From: Monodelphis domestica
Lineage: Eukaryota > Chordata > Mammalia > Didelphimorphia > Didelphidae
Length of the DNA: 64,000 nucleotides
Assembly (NCBI RefSeq): GCF_027887165.1
Contig: NC_077227.1
Coordinates: forward strand, 356,118,850-356,182,849
Reading direction: 5' to 3'
Shown one piece after another: positions 1 through 10,639 of the stretch. The notes under the pieces are model-generated. The model saw nothing but the letters and a program-made list of their open reading frames with translations, was not told the DNA's origin and ran no database searches. Each line of letters starts with the position of its first letter. Positions within the stretch are counted from its first letter, which is position 1. Made by a program: the position numbers and the translations under genes.

Positions 1-455
1 GCTTCCTAGCTGCCACTCACCCTCCACCCCCCACCCTATATACTCTATTTCAGTGAAACTGATGTCCTTGCTGCCTCTCTTCCAATATACCATATCTTCT
101 AGCTCTAAGCATTCTTGCTGCCCATCACTTCTGTCCAAAACTCTTCCCTCCTCAGCTTCTCTGCCTGGCTTCAGTGGCTTCCTTCAAGACACAGCTAAAA
201 TCTCATCTTCCATAAGAAGCCTTTCAATCTCCCTTAATGCCGCGACTCTCCCCTTTGTTGATTATTTCCAGCTTTTCTTGCATAGAGATTGTTTGTATAT
301 AGTTGTTTGCATCTTCCCCTCTTTCCCTCTATTAATAATTGGTTGTTCAATTAAATTGAAAGCAAGGGCTGTTTTTTTTTGCCTTTCTTTGTATCTGCAG
401 TACTCGTCAGTGTCTGGTACAAAATAGCACTTAATTAATGCTTGTTGACTTGTGT
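1..455 (+). mobile_element. L2 LINE 3' end
   Basis: Matches the L2 3' region: a 'cttcaagacacagct' block, a 'tgtttgcatcttcccc' block, and the closing pattern of a short ORF-less tail ending near 'taatgcttgttgactt'. Old, diverged and 5'-truncated. The window starts inside it. Confidence 0.75.
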
Positions 456-519
456 TGCCTTGAAGAGAGTTTAGACTTATTCTAGCTGACTCCAGAGAGC
501 AGTGGGATCAGTGAGGGTT

Positions 520-750
520 TCAGGGAGGTCCATTTGATCTCAAAATAAGAAAGAAATCCCCATCTAACAATCAGCACCATCCTACTAAAAATGGATTGCC
601 TCATGAGGCGGCGAGTTCTATATCCCTAGGTATGTCTAAGAAGAAATGGAATAACCATTACCACACATGTTCAGACGTTTAAAGAAGAGATTTTCCCATG
701 AAGTTGGGAGGTTTGACTAGATTTCTAGGGTTCCTTACAAGTGAGTGAGA
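520..750 (+). mobile_element. L3/CR1-type LINE 3' end, degraded
   Basis: Blocks resemble the L3/CR1 3' end in order: 'aacaatcagcaccatcc', 'attgcctcatgaggcggcg', then 'gactagatttctagggttcc', which corresponds to the usual 'gactagatggcctctgaggt'. Highly diverged; boundaries are approximate. Confidence 0.4.
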
Positions 751-807
751 TTAGAGAGGAAATTGCCTTAATTTAACAAAATAACTCAACAACTATATCT
801 CAAGTGT

Positions 808-864
808 CTGCCATATATAAGGCAATGAACTCTCTCTGTCTCTGTCTCTGTCTCTGTCTCTCTG

Positions 865-900
<36 letters not shown>

Positions 901-931
901 TGTTTCTCTCTGTCTCTCTCTGTCTCTCTCC

Positions 932-1015
<84 letters not shown>

Positions 1016-1105
1016 GTCTCTCTCTCTCTCTCTCTCTGTCCTGTCTCTCTCTCTCTCTCTGTCTCTGTCTCTCTCCTCCCCCCCCCTCTCCCTCTGTCTC
1101 TCTCC

Positions 1106-1176
<71 letters not shown>

Positions 1177-1205
1177 GTCTCTGTCTCTGTCTCTGTCTCT
1201 CTTTT
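808..1205. repeat. (TC)n / (TCTG)n microsatellite
   Basis: About 400 bp of CT dinucleotides interrupted by TCTG, CTCTGT and short C runs. Any long reading frame across it is simply the repeat read as Ser-Leu or Arg-Glu. Confidence 0.97.
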
Positions 1206-1221
1206 TCTGGGTTTGGGGGAT

Positions 1222-1545
1222 GTAAATACAAAATGAACAATCTCTTTTCAAGGAGCATAATTCTATTGCAGCTATATGACTTGTATGCATATAAATAAGC
1301 ATAAAGTACATATAGGTTAATCCTATCTGAAGAGGAGAGAACATGAACAACCAGGGGATGAGATGGGAAAGGAACCTGAAAGGTTTTCTGTGTAAGGAAT
1401 TCTTTGCTTTGAAGGAAGCTAGGAATGCCATGAGGCAGAGGTGAGGAAGGAGAATATTGCTTTTGAGAAGACAACTTAAAAAAGCTCAGATCCAAAAGAG
1501 AGGGGAAATGAGTCAAGTGAATCGTTATTAGCATAATGATGATTT
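1222..1545 (-). mobile_element. L2 LINE 3' end
   Basis: Contains 'caaggagcataattctattg', the reverse complement of the L2 'aagctccttgag' region, followed by the 'gaaggaagctaggaatgcc' and 'gaggaaggagaatattgc' blocks of minus-oriented L2. Confidence 0.6.
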
Positions 1546-2224
1546 ATTGGCTGAATAGGCTCCCCCATATGATAATGCTTTATACGTGAGAAAGAGGAAT
1601 CAAAATATCAGTAACTAAGTACCTGTTAGAGAGTACTTTCTAAAGAAATTTTCATCTTCCCACTGCTGCTTTTTAAAATTCAGTTCAGTCCATAATGATA
1701 GGTAGCTTTGTGTAAATGTTGGGAGAATAGGGAAGTAGTTATATACTTGGGAGGTTTTCTTTGGTTTTTATTTCTTTCAAAATGTGGACATTGGAACTCC
1801 AAAGAATCAAATTATTTCTAGCCACACATAAAAAGGTCAGCCAACTGCCCAATATTTCATGGCTCTGGCTGCCCAAGTTGCAGAGACCTCTTTGACCTTT
1901 ACATGCTGAAAGATATACTATGATAAGACCTTTTTCAGCTGCTTTTGTCTGCATTTCCTTGTATAAGAATTTAAGTCCAGGGAACAAAAATGAGACGAGG
2001 TATCCTTTGGAGTCTTGGGTTGTGAGAAGACTGATGCTAATTTGGAATTTGATGGGGAAATTATTTTCTCTTGTGTAATAAACTCATAGAAATAGAGGGA
2101 TAGGGTGTAAACCAGTTTCTAATAGGGTACATATTTTTCATGTTTCTTGAAATGCCATCTGTGGTTTTTAAAATATGTGTACTAAATATAGTAATAGGAT
2201 GTTAGAGAAGGGAGGGTATATTTT
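1546..2224. other. Unassigned stretch
   Basis: AT-rich sequence with no open frame of interest and no repeat I recognise. Nothing supports a gene here. Confidence 0.5.
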
Positions 2225-2315
2225 TTATCTATGTATCTCCAGGGCTGAACGAGCTGTTGTTTTTGTTTTTGCATATAGTAGACGTTTAATAAGTGGTTGT
2301 TCAATTAAATTGAAC
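2225..2315 (+). mobile_element. L2 3' tip
   Basis: Ends in 'tagtagacgtttaataagtgg...gttcaattaaattga', the degraded L2 terminal pattern (consensus-like '..agtaggtgcttaataaatg'). Confidence 0.5.
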
Positions 2316-2329
2316 TTTAACATATTAAA

Positions 2330-2430
2330 TTGTTTAAGCTGGAAGGAATCTTAGAAATCATAGGATCATAGACTCATACACAGTTAAGAAGTCAGACCCC
2401 TCATTTTAGAGATGAGAAAACATAGGTAGA
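2330..2430 (-). mobile_element. L3/CR1-type fragment
   Basis: 'agctggaaggaatcttagaa' followed by 'cccctcattttagagatgag' matches the start of the reverse-complemented L3/CR1 3' end ('agctggaagggaccttagag'). Confidence 0.4.
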
Positions 2431-2544
2431 GTTGGGGGGGGATGATCTAAAGGATTTGTCTGAGGTCAAATGTAATGTTGTTTTGGGTTTGATTCTCTCC
2501 TGTGTACCTTTCTTCTCCTTGTTTCATCTATCCACTCAAAAAGA

Positions 2545-2770
2545 ATTTATGATAATAATAGCTCATATTCATTTAGTGTTTTGGAATTTACAATATACTT
2601 TCCTTAGAATAACTCTCTGATATAGCTGGCCACACTTCCCTTTAGACATTTTACAGATGTTTAGACTGAGTCTCAAGAGGAGGCAAGAGATTGCCTAGGT
2701 TATAAGTCTAGTAAATCACAAATAGGACTCATATCCTGATCTCCTGGTTCTGAATCTATTTCTATTTCCA
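2545..2770 (-). mobile_element. MIR SINE
   Basis: Reverse-complemented MIR: 'ataatagctcatattcattt' head, an 'ataactctctgatatag' block, then 'cattttacagatgtttagac' and 'gacatatcctgatctcc'-like remains. Confidence 0.6.
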
Positions 2771-2799
2771 GTTTTTCAGACTATTTCTAATAAGTTAGT

Positions 2800-3110
2800 G
2801 AATAAACCAGTTTTTATTAAGTGCTTACTCTATTCCAGGTGTTGTGCCATTAAGCACTTGTTAGATACACAGCATTGTGATTGGCTCTGTTGGAAATGCA
2901 AAAATATAAGTTTAGGAACATAAAATCTAGTCTGCGAGAGAAAGGATACAGACATACTAAAAATTTATATAGCAGCACAAGGCAAGAATCCCAAGAGAAA
3001 CTGTGGCGATAGCTTGTGAGGAAGCACCATGTGTCGGGTGCAGACGTGCATTACAGACATTTAGAGGGAAGAGAGCTCCTTGTGGGGCTTGATCTGGACT
3101 TTGAAATCTA
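2800..3110 (-). mobile_element. L2 LINE 3' end
   Basis: 'ttttattaagtgcttactc' followed by 'ccaggtgttgtgcc' is the reverse complement of the L2 terminus; the rest is diverged L2 tail sequence. The following 230 bp to about 3340 is unassigned. Confidence 0.6.
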
Positions 3111-3342
3111 CACAGCAGTTACTATTTCCTTTTTTCTCATCCCAGGCTACTCAGATCCCAGCCTTGGCACCTCAAGGAACAGGAAGAAGCAGGGAGCCTT
3201 CATTCCTCTAACCCTGGCTACCTATCCTTTATCTAGTGGAAAAAGTACCACCACACACACCTCTCTGAACCTTCCTATAAAGGCCATTTCCTACCTCCTA
3301 GCTGGATATTTTCACCCCATTCACACAGAAATGAACCTCAAA

Positions 3343-4375
3343 TTCCTGTTGCCCTTGGATCCCGAGGCTCACCTTGAGTTGTGGTCCTTTGCCCTAAAGC
3401 AAGATGATGTCTGCTTTTTAGCATGCTGTCCAGATTTGCCATAGCTTTTTCTTTCAAAAAACAAGCATCTTTTAATTTCATGGCTGCAATCTTTTTCTGC
3501 AGAGATCTTTGAGCCCAAGAATATAAAATCAGACACTGCTTCCATTCCTTCTCTCTCCATTGGCTAGGATATGATGGGGCTGGTTGCCAGATTTTAGTTT
3601 GTTCGATATTAAGCTTCAAGCCCGCTTTTAAACTCTCCTCTTTCACCCTCATCAAGAGGCTTCTTAATTCTACACTTTCTACCATTAGAGGAGTATCATC
3701 TACATATCTGAGATTATTGGTATTTCTCCTGACAACTTTAATTCTGGCTTTTGATTCATCCAGTCTGGGACTTTGCATGATGTATTTTGCATATAAGGTA
3801 AATAAATTGACAATATACAGCCTTGTCCCACTTCTTTTCCAATCTTAAACCAATCAGTTCCATGCTTGGATCTAACTGTTGCTTCTTGACCCACATACTG
3901 ATTCCTCAGAAGGTAAGTAGAATGATCCAATACTCTCATCTCCTTGAAGACTTGACACATTTTGTTGTGATCTGCATAATCAAAGACATTAATATAATCA
4001 ATGAAGTAGAACAAGATTTTTTTTGGAATTCCCTTGCTTTCTCCATAATCCAGCAAATGTTGACAATTTTATTTCTAGTTCTTATATGACTTAGAAAACC
4101 AGCCTGCTCTTCTGGAAATTCTAGATTTATATTATGCTGAAACCATGTGAGATAAGTGCAGTTGTTCAGTTATTTGAATATTCTTTGGCATTGCCCTTCT
4201 CCAGGATTGGAATGTAACTGATCTTTTCCAATCCATTGGCGACTCTCAAGTTTTCCAAATTTGTTGGCATATTGAATGTAGCACTTTACCAGCATTATCT
4301 TTTTAGGATTTTAAATAGCTCAGTTGGAATCCTATCATCTACACTAGCTTTAATTTGAGCAGTGCTTCCTAAGGT
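3343..4375 (-). mobile_element. RTE (BovB-like) LINE, reverse transcriptase part
   Basis: Minus-strand translation gives typical RTE reverse transcriptase pieces in order: a DYADHNKMCQVFKEM-like block, 'YLLRNQYVGQEATVRS', 'KIGKEVGQGCILS', then 'NNLRYVDDTPLMVES' (the YxDD catalytic region), 'KEESLKAGLKLNI' and 'FIFLGSKISAEKDCSHEIK'. Several frame changes mean it is dead. The upstream part of the same element continues at 5795-6165, on the far side of an L1 and a SINE inserted into it. RTE machinery is believed to mobilise the MAR1 SINEs seen elsewhere here. Confidence 0.88.
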
Positions 4376-4402
4376 AGATGGATACATGATTTAGAAATAA
4401 AG
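4376..4402 (+). mobile_element. L1 LINE, left piece (split by SINE)
   Basis: 'tagatggatacatgattta' is a recognisable L1 ORF2 segment (human L1 has a near-identical 'gatggatacatgat'). It continues at 4614 after the SINE insertion, so 4376-5794 is one 5'-truncated L1. Confidence 0.7.
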
Positions 4403-4603
4403 TGTGAGGGACAGGTGGCTCAGTGGATGGAGAGCCACATCTAGAGAACTGAGGTCCTGGGTTCAGATTTGGCCTCAAATACTTTCTAGAGGTGTGACCT
4501 TGGCAAATCTTTAGCCCCCATTGTAATTGTCTAACTCTAATCAGTCTTCTGCTTTGGAACAAACAGTTTTGATTCTAAGATGGAAGGTAAATATTAAAAA
4601 AAA
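4403..4603 (+). mobile_element. tRNA-derived marsupial SINE (WSINE1/SINE1_MD type)
   Basis: Head 'ggtggctcagtggatggag', CORE-like middle, and tail 'gattctaagatggaaggtaa' plus an A run. It is flanked by a perfect 10-bp target duplication, 'agaaataaag', at 4393-4402 and 4604-4613. It is inserted in an L1. Confidence 0.93.
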
Positions 4604-5794
4604 AGAAATAAAGAATGACATCACAAGCCAATTAGGGGAGCATGGAAATAAGTTAACAATGTCCAAATGAGACATGGAGAACAGTATGAGACTTAAGGTA
4701 GATAACTTTTGATTAAATTAAATTAAAACCTTTTTACACAAACAAAACCAATACAACTAGGATTAGAAGAGAAACAACAAATTAGGAAATGTTTTATAGC
4801 AAGTGCCTATAATAAAGGCCTCATTTCTCAAATATGTAGAGAACTAAGTCAAATTTATAAGAATACAAAGCATTCCCTAATTGACCAAAAGTCCAAGGAT
4901 CTGAACAGCTCATATGAAGAAATTAAACCTATCTTTAATTATATGAAAAAATGTTCCAAATCACTATTAAAGAAATGCAATTTAAAACAACCTATCAGAA
5001 TGACAATATGACAAAAAAGGACAATGACAAATGTTGGAGGAGAAGTGAGAAAATTGGTGGGACTTTGAATTGAAACAACCATTCTGGAGACCAATCTGTA
5101 ACCATGTCCAAAGGGTCATAAAACCGTATTTCCTTTGACCCAGAAATAATATTACTAGATCTGTATTCCAAAGAGATTCAAAGATAGAGGAAAAGCACTT
5201 ACTTGGACAAAAACACTTATAGCAGCTCTTCTTTGTGATGACAAAAAAACTGGAAACTGAAGGGATGTCTATCAATTGAGGAATAACTGATCAAGTTGTG
5301 GTATATGAACATAATGGAGGACTATTGTGCCATAAGAAATAAGACAAGATCATCACAAAAAAATCTGGAAAGGCTTTTATGAAATGATACAAAGTGAAGT
5401 GAGAAGAACCAGAATGTTTTACATAATAACAGTAATAATGTATGATGATTAATTGTGTATGAATTAACTATTATCAGCAATGTGAAAATCTAGGACAATT
5501 TGAAGGTACTCACTATGAAAAAAGATAGCACTACTATAGAAGGAACTGATGGAATTTGAAAACAGTTTGAAGCATACCATTCTTATTTTCTCCATGAATT
5601 TTCCTCTACTATAAGCAATATCTATCTTCTTTCATAGCAAAATAAATATGGAAATATGTATTGCAAGGTAACACATGTAATCTATTTTGTATTAACTTCC
5701 CTCTTGAAGAGGGGTAAGAGGGAGAATGGGAGGAAGAGAGAGAACATGGACTGCAAAATAACAAAACAATTATTAAAAATTGTATCAACATGAA
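4604..5794 (+). mobile_element. L1 LINE 3' end (old subfamily), right piece
   Basis: Degraded L1 ORF2 C-terminal region and 3' UTR: 'aacaaaaccaatacaact', 'aaaacaacctatcagaatg', 'gaggactattgtgccataag', then 'gagaagaaccagaatgtttt'. It ends in an A-rich tract near 5765-5794. Together with 4376-4402 it forms a 5'-truncated L1 inserted into the RTE element; 'ttcctaagg'/'ttctaagg' flanks it on the two sides as a probable target duplication. Confidence 0.85.
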
Positions 5795-6165
5795 AAATGA
5801 TTTCTAAGGCCCATTTGTCTTCATTCTTGAGGATATATGACTAGATCAGTAAACGCAATATTGAAGTTACTAGTGATTTTAAGATCTTTCTTGTATTCTT
5901 TCTTTCTTGTAGCTCTTCTGTATATCCTTGACACTTTTCCCTATCTTTTCTTATGTTAAGTTGCTACCATTTTTGCCTTTTAACATGCTCATTTTTGCAT
6001 GAAACATTCCCTTGATAGCCTGAATTTTCTTGAATAAATCTCATCTTTCCCATTCTATTGTTTTTTTTTTTTGCATTGCTCTTTTAATAAAACCTTATCT
6101 CTTCTGGCTATTCTCTGGAATTCTGCTTTCGGCTGGATATATCATTCCCTTTCTCCTTTACTTTT
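5795..6165 (-). mobile_element. RTE (BovB-like) LINE, upstream part
   Basis: Reverse complement reads through RTE sequence between the endonuclease and RT: 'attccagagaatagccagaa', 'gggaatgtttcatgcaaaaa', 'aggcaaaaatggtagcaac', 'gatctagtcatat', 'gacaaatgggccttagaa'. It joins directly to the block ending at 4375 if the L1 is removed, so both are one copy. Confidence 0.82.
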
Positions 6166-6370
6166 AATTTAAATAGTCTGGCCTTAAAATTATGGTATAG
6201 AGAATTGAGCTGTCTAATGATAATAAGAGAAAAAAAGTGATGATAATCTTTAAGATACTATGACAAGAAAAGATGGAGACATAAGAATAGAAGCAAGAGT
6301 TATGGGCAGAATTTCTATTTTGATGGGTTTTTAACAGAATAATTGACTTTCTAACTCTGCTCATTTACAG

Positions 6371-6930
6371 TGTGAAGGGTTAAATTTTTGGGGTAGAAGT
6401 TTGAACAAAAGTCAGGAGAACAGCTTCTTAAACACAAACAGCTTATTATTAGGAAAGTACAGATAGGAAATAGAAGGGAGGAAAGTGAGATTAAATTTAT
6501 GATAGCTTATAACTATACCTAAGATCCCAATCCTAACTAAATTTTTTCTTCTAAAAATTCGAGGGCAGTTGCTTCTGCCAGAGTCAGGCTCCAGTCTAAC
6601 TTTTATATACTCTCTATCTAAGAATATACCCACTATCTGTCTACCTACCTACCCAAGATAATCAATAATCAATATGGCTATTAAATCCTTAAATCCATTT
6701 CTCTGACTCCAGCAGTCCCAGAGAGAGTGAGCCACACACTTCTCTCTGCAGGGGACCCAGAGATAAAAGTCCCTTCCAACTGCCAGCTATAACTGACTAA
6801 CTCTCAGCCATACCCTACTAACTGTCACCAACTGACAGTTTGCACAGCAGGGGGATCTTACCCACAAATCTTTTTGCTCCCCTGCCTGCTAAATATAAAA
6901 AGGGATAAATTAAGAAAAACTCTCTTAACA
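6371..6930 (-). mobile_element. Solo LTR of an endogenous retrovirus (ERV1-like)
   Basis: A 560-bp block flanked by the 4-bp direct repeat 'acag' at 6367-6370 and 6931-6934. Read on the minus strand it starts TGTTAAGAGAG and ends CTTCACA, as LTRs do. A TATA-like box lies at about 6600-6609 and a poly(A)-like hexamer follows at about 6444-6450, also on the minus strand. No internal viral genes adjoin it, so it is a solo LTR fossil. A 4-bp duplication favours a gamma-type (ERV1) integrase. Confidence 0.75.
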
Positions 6931-7039
6931 ACAGCATGGTCTGGAATTATCTATGAATGTAGCCTGTGGCAGTCAATAAGCATATGTGGATCTCCCACTT
7001 CCTGCTAAATATTGTACCAAAGGCAACCCTAATACATGA

Positions 7040-7425
7040 GGACTGATGGAAGGAATGAGGGATGTTTAGCTTGGAGAAAACTAAGGGACTGTTGTTATTG
7101 ACTTCAAATACTTCAAGGGTTGGCATGCCAAAGTGGGATTACACTTTCTCCCCTTGGCCCCAAAGGGAAGGGATAGTATCACTGAAGGAACATGGTTGGG
7201 GAAAGGTGAAATTGCAAGGAAGCAGATTTAGTTTGGATATGAGGAAGAACTTCCTAAGAACTTTCCTAAAAGTGCTCCTAAAATGGAATGCGTCTTTGAA
7301 CCTGGAAGTCCAGATTGTTTCATGGGGATATTGTAGAAGAGATTAATGCATAGAACAGTGAGTTGGACAATATGAAATTATCTCAGAGGTATTTTTTCAC
7401 CCTGACCCTGAGATCCTGTGATTCT
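7040..7425 (+). mobile_element. L3/CR1-type LINE 3' end
   Basis: Recognisable consecutive blocks: 'gatgtttagcttggagaaaa', 'cttcaaatacttcaagggt', 'cttggccccaaagggaag', 'gaggaagaacttcctaagaa', 'gagatcctgtgattct'. Diverged but nearly continuous over 380 bp. Confidence 0.75.
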
Positions 7426-7439
7426 ATAATGAGACATTT

Positions 7440-7960
7440 TGCCTAGTTAATTTAGTTTTTTTGTTTTTGTTTTTGTTTTTTTGGTGGAGGGAGCCATCTC
7501 CATAAATGGTCAACTTTGTTGGTGGAGTTATAATGCTTTTAGATCCCCTTGATGATTTGAAATGGCTACTTTCCTGTAGAATGATGTCCAGGCTTTTTCT
7601 TTTGTCATGATCTTCCAGTAGTCCAATAATTCTTAAGTTGTCTCTCCTGGATTTGTTTTCCAGGTCTGACATTCTGTGAATGAGATATTTCATATTTTCC
7701 TTAATTTTTTCATTATTTTGATTTTGTTTTATAGATTCTTGCTGCCTTGTGAAGTCATTTGCTTCTAGTTTTTAAATATTGAATTTAATCCCAGGCTTTT
7801 TGGTCATCCTTCTCCTTCTGATCTTTCATTGTCTTTGTCTCATTTTCAAGCTGGCTAATTTTGGCTTTCGCGACACTATTTTCTGTTTCCAAATGACTTA
7901 TTTTGTTTTTTAAGTTCTTTTCCCTTGATGATTCCAAACGATCCAATGTCCTGGGTTGAA
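7440..7960 (-). mobile_element. L1/HAL1 ORF1 remnant
   Basis: Minus-strand translation includes 'DLENKSRRDNLRIIGLLED', the junction between coiled coil and RRM of L1 ORF1p. It is preceded by coiled-coil-coding sequence and followed, after a deletion, by a 'PPTKLTIYGDGS'-like end of the C-terminal domain, then an A-rich tail (seen as 'tttttgtttttgtttttg' on the plus strand). An ORF1 directly followed by a poly(A)-like tail resembles half-L1 (HAL1) elements. It could also be an internally deleted L1. Confidence 0.7.
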
Positions 7961-8069
7961 CTTTCTTGAACTAGCCTGTTGGCTGTTAATAAGGGAATAA
8001 TGATGCAAGAATTTGGGCTCAATCAATCAATTGATAAACTAGTGATTATTAATCACCTAATGACAATAA

Positions 8070-8262
8070 TAATGGTTAACACTCATATAGCACTTACTAT
8101 GTGCCAGATCCTGTGCTAAGCATTTATAATGATTATCTTTGATTCTCACAATAACTCTAGGAGGTAGGTCCCATTATTATGTCAATTTTATAATTGAGGA
8201 AACTGAGGCATATTTTCTCAGTGTCACACAGCTAATAAGTACCTGAGGCCAAATTTTATTAA
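8070..8262 (-). mobile_element. MIR SINE
   Basis: Near-canonical reverse MIR: 'agcacttactatgtgccag', 'cacaataactctaggaggta', 'attgaggaaactgaggc', 'tcacacagctaataagt'. Confidence 0.85.
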
Positions 8263-8299
8263 GGTGTTCCTTACTCCAGGATGAATACTTTATCTACTA

Positions 8300-8611
8300 C
8301 TATGAATGTGACTGGTATTATATTAGACTCAGAAAGTACAAAGATAAAAATGGAATAGTCCTTACCCTCAAAGAAATTACCTTCTATTGTGGGAGACGAT
8401 ATGTACACAAATTGGTATATATACAAAAACAAGGTGATTTTGATGAGGATATGGTAAGCAGTTGGGGGGGAAGAATAAAAAAAGCTTCATGTAGAAGATG
8501 GAACTTGAGCTGAGAACAAGAAATATTCCCATGTTCTACCTCATATTAGGTATGAATGGGGAAAGGAAGGGAGAATTGGTTTATGTACTATTCCTTCCAG
8601 AGGGGCCATTT
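8300..8611 (-). mobile_element. L2 LINE 3' end
   Basis: 'cttaccctcaaagaaattac' and 'tgtgggagacgatatgtaca' are reverse L2 terminal blocks, followed by 'gaacttgagctgagaacaag'. It is cut on the right by the SINE at 8612. Confidence 0.65.
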
Positions 8612-8810
8612 CAAAAAATCCTTACCTTTCATCTTAGAATCAATACTGTGATTTGGTTCCAAGGCAAAAGAGTGGTAAGGGTTTGGCAATGGGGGTTAAG
8701 TGACTTGCCCAGGGTCACACAGCTAGGACGTATCTGAGGTCATATTTGAACCTACGACCTCCCATCTCTAGGCCTGGCTCTCAATCCACTGAACTATCCA
8801 GCTGCCTCCT
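8612..8810 (-). mobile_element. tRNA-derived marsupial SINE (WSINE1/SINE1_MD type)
   Basis: Full-length minus copy, from 'ccttacctttcatcttagaa' to 'actatccagctgcctcc'. Target duplication 'agaggggccattt' at 8599-8611 is matched by 'agagaggccattt' at 8811-8823 (one difference). Confidence 0.93.
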
Positions 8811-8823
8811 AGAGAGGCCATTT

Positions 8824-9957
8824 TTAAGGGATATATCTCAAACTTTTCCTGTCCCCACAAGAGAACATCTTACCTGATTTACTCTCAGCTCCCCATAACA
8901 TTCTATGGTCCGGTCCCACTCTTGGATTTAGTGTCTTTATAACTTGGATTTAAATGGCATTTTTCCTTTTCTTTTAGTATGCAAGGTTTCAGTGATGGTA
9001 TACGCTACACAGAACATTAACATTCACATAAGAAGTGTTATGCTAAAAAAGAACTACATATCCTGAGAGCCCACTGACTTCCTGTCATTACGTACTTGTT
9101 GTAGACTGAGGATAGAGGGAGTGGGCATTGAGGCTCTTCCTTTCTTGGGCATGATCAGTGGTGATGGTGGTAAGGTGAGGATTTGGAAAATGGCTAACCA
9201 GCCATGGGCATGTGGTTTTTATTTCATGCCCTCTTTATTCCTTGATTTTTAAATATAATTTAATAAACCTCATAAAATATAATATTTTACTATTTGAGAT
9301 ATAAATTTAATTTTTTGCAGTTGGTGACTGGAAAGGATGAGAAAAAAAAATCTCAATTTTTCTTTTAAGATAGCCTAGATAATTTTTTTAAAGCCACGTT
9401 TCTCCTGCCAAGGCTTTTTGCCCACCCCACCCACCCTCCCAAAGCCAATTCTCCTGATTCTGCCCTCTCCTGCCTCCTGGGTTGTCCTAGCCATCCACTC
9501 CAAGGGGCCCCCTCAGAGGCTAGTGCCTCCAGAAAAGCCAAGGAAAGGGGAGTAAGCCTTGCACTCACCATGTGGCAGTCTAAGGGAAGCAGTCTGAGGT
9601 CTCACACTCAAGCTTCTCCACAGTTAAGTTCCACCACCAAGTCCTTCTCACAGGAAGTGATGCGAAATATAAAGGCAATTCTTTACATCACTTCCTGTGT
9701 CTCACATGTACCAATGGTGGCTTAAACTTGGCTTTGGATGGCCTAGGGGGTCAGTCAGTTGTTTCTGATTTGTCACTTGCTAGCACAGGAGGGTCATAGA
9801 CCATCCTCCCCCACAGTTAGTCCTTAAGTGGGGGTGTATACATTCCTGATTGCTAAAATTCTAAAGACTAAGCAGGGTGGAGTAAATCTAAAATTCACAG
9901 AAGGCTAGAGAACCAGAAGGAAAATTCAAAAAAATAGAATTGTTTCCCAACTATGCA
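8824..9957. other. Unassigned 1.1 kb with GC-rich core
   Basis: No repeat family recognised with confidence. 9050-9350 has AT-rich sequence with an AATAAA near 9262 and could be LTR-derived. 9400-9560 is C/G-rich and gives a short minus-strand frame without any known domain. It contains the inverted repeat listed separately. Confidence 0.4.
9649..9699. repeat. 14-bp perfect inverted repeat with ETS-like cores
   Basis: 'cacaggaagtgatg' at 9649-9662 and its exact reverse complement 'catcacttcctgtg' at 9686-9699, separated by 23 nt. Each arm contains GGAAGTG, an ETS-family binding core. It could be part of an old LTR or a regulatory palindrome. Confidence 0.7.
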
Positions 9958-9959
9958 AC

Positions 9960-10140
9960 CAGCTAGATTTGGAATTAGGTGTGACCTGGGTAGGACGCTT
10001 GGCTATACCACTAATTCATTGTGTGGTCTTGGGCAAGTTACTGGCTGACCAATTGTCCCTGGTGTAGGGCCTAGCTTATGAGATAGGAAGCTGGGATAAA
10101 GCAACTGGCAGAAATTTCTAGCTCTAAGATTCTATGCTTT
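9960..10140 (+). mobile_element. MIR/MIR3 SINE
   Basis: 'ctagatttggaattagg', 'gtgtggtcttgggcaagtta', then 'tagctctaagattctatgc', the L3-like end typical of MIR3. Confidence 0.6.
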
Positions 10141-10204
10141 TTAGTTCAGTAGGATTCATTTTCTTCACTTGTTAAATGTTAAATTAGTTACTCAATTAAC
10201 CACC

Positions 10205-10330
10205 AACTAAATTATTTATTAAGTGCCTGCTATGGGCTTTGCTAAATGATGGAGGTACAAAAATAAAATGAAATTGTCTCTCCCTTCAAGGACCTTACAT
10301 TCTACCTGGAAGATACAACATCTATCTAAA
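10205..10330 (-). mobile_element. L2 3' tip, copy 1
   Basis: 'tttattaagtgcctgctatg' followed by 'ttcaaggaccttacattcta', the reverse L2 terminus. Confidence 0.65.
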
Positions 10331-10600
10331 AAAGTATTCATTAAGTACCAATAGTATGTCAAGCTAGATACCAGTGATACAAAGATAAAAATAAGACAGT
10401 TCTTATTCTTAAGAAGCTTATATTCTATGGGGGCAAATAATACATACATATTTAAATTAATACAAACTATATGCCAAGTAAATTGAAAGTAATTTCTAGG
10501 GTAAGAAGGAGAAGCAGTAGAGCCTAGGGAGAAGAGAAAAGGATTCATATTAGAAGTGTTTCTTGAGGTATGCTTTGATGGAAGTGAATGTTCAAAGATC
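10331..10600 (-). mobile_element. L2 3' end, copy 2
   Basis: A second restart of the reverse L2 terminus ('ttcattaagtaccaatagta', 'aagaagcttatattctatgg') immediately after copy 1, so two separate L2 ends lie head to tail. Confidence 0.6.
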
Positions 10601-10639
10601 CACCCCGCTGGGATCAGATGAGTCTTCACTGAAATGTGA

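Noticed and set aside
793-1534. Long Arg/Glu- or Ser/Leu-rich open frames
   Set aside because: They are the CT microsatellite read in different frames.
4403-4480. tRNA-like head of SINE as a tRNA gene
   Set aside because: It is the tRNA-derived part of a SINE and lacks a complete cloverleaf; the same applies to all other SINE copies here.
9365-9571. 68-codon minus-strand frame in GC-rich sequence
   Set aside because: No domain; composition alone can explain its openness.
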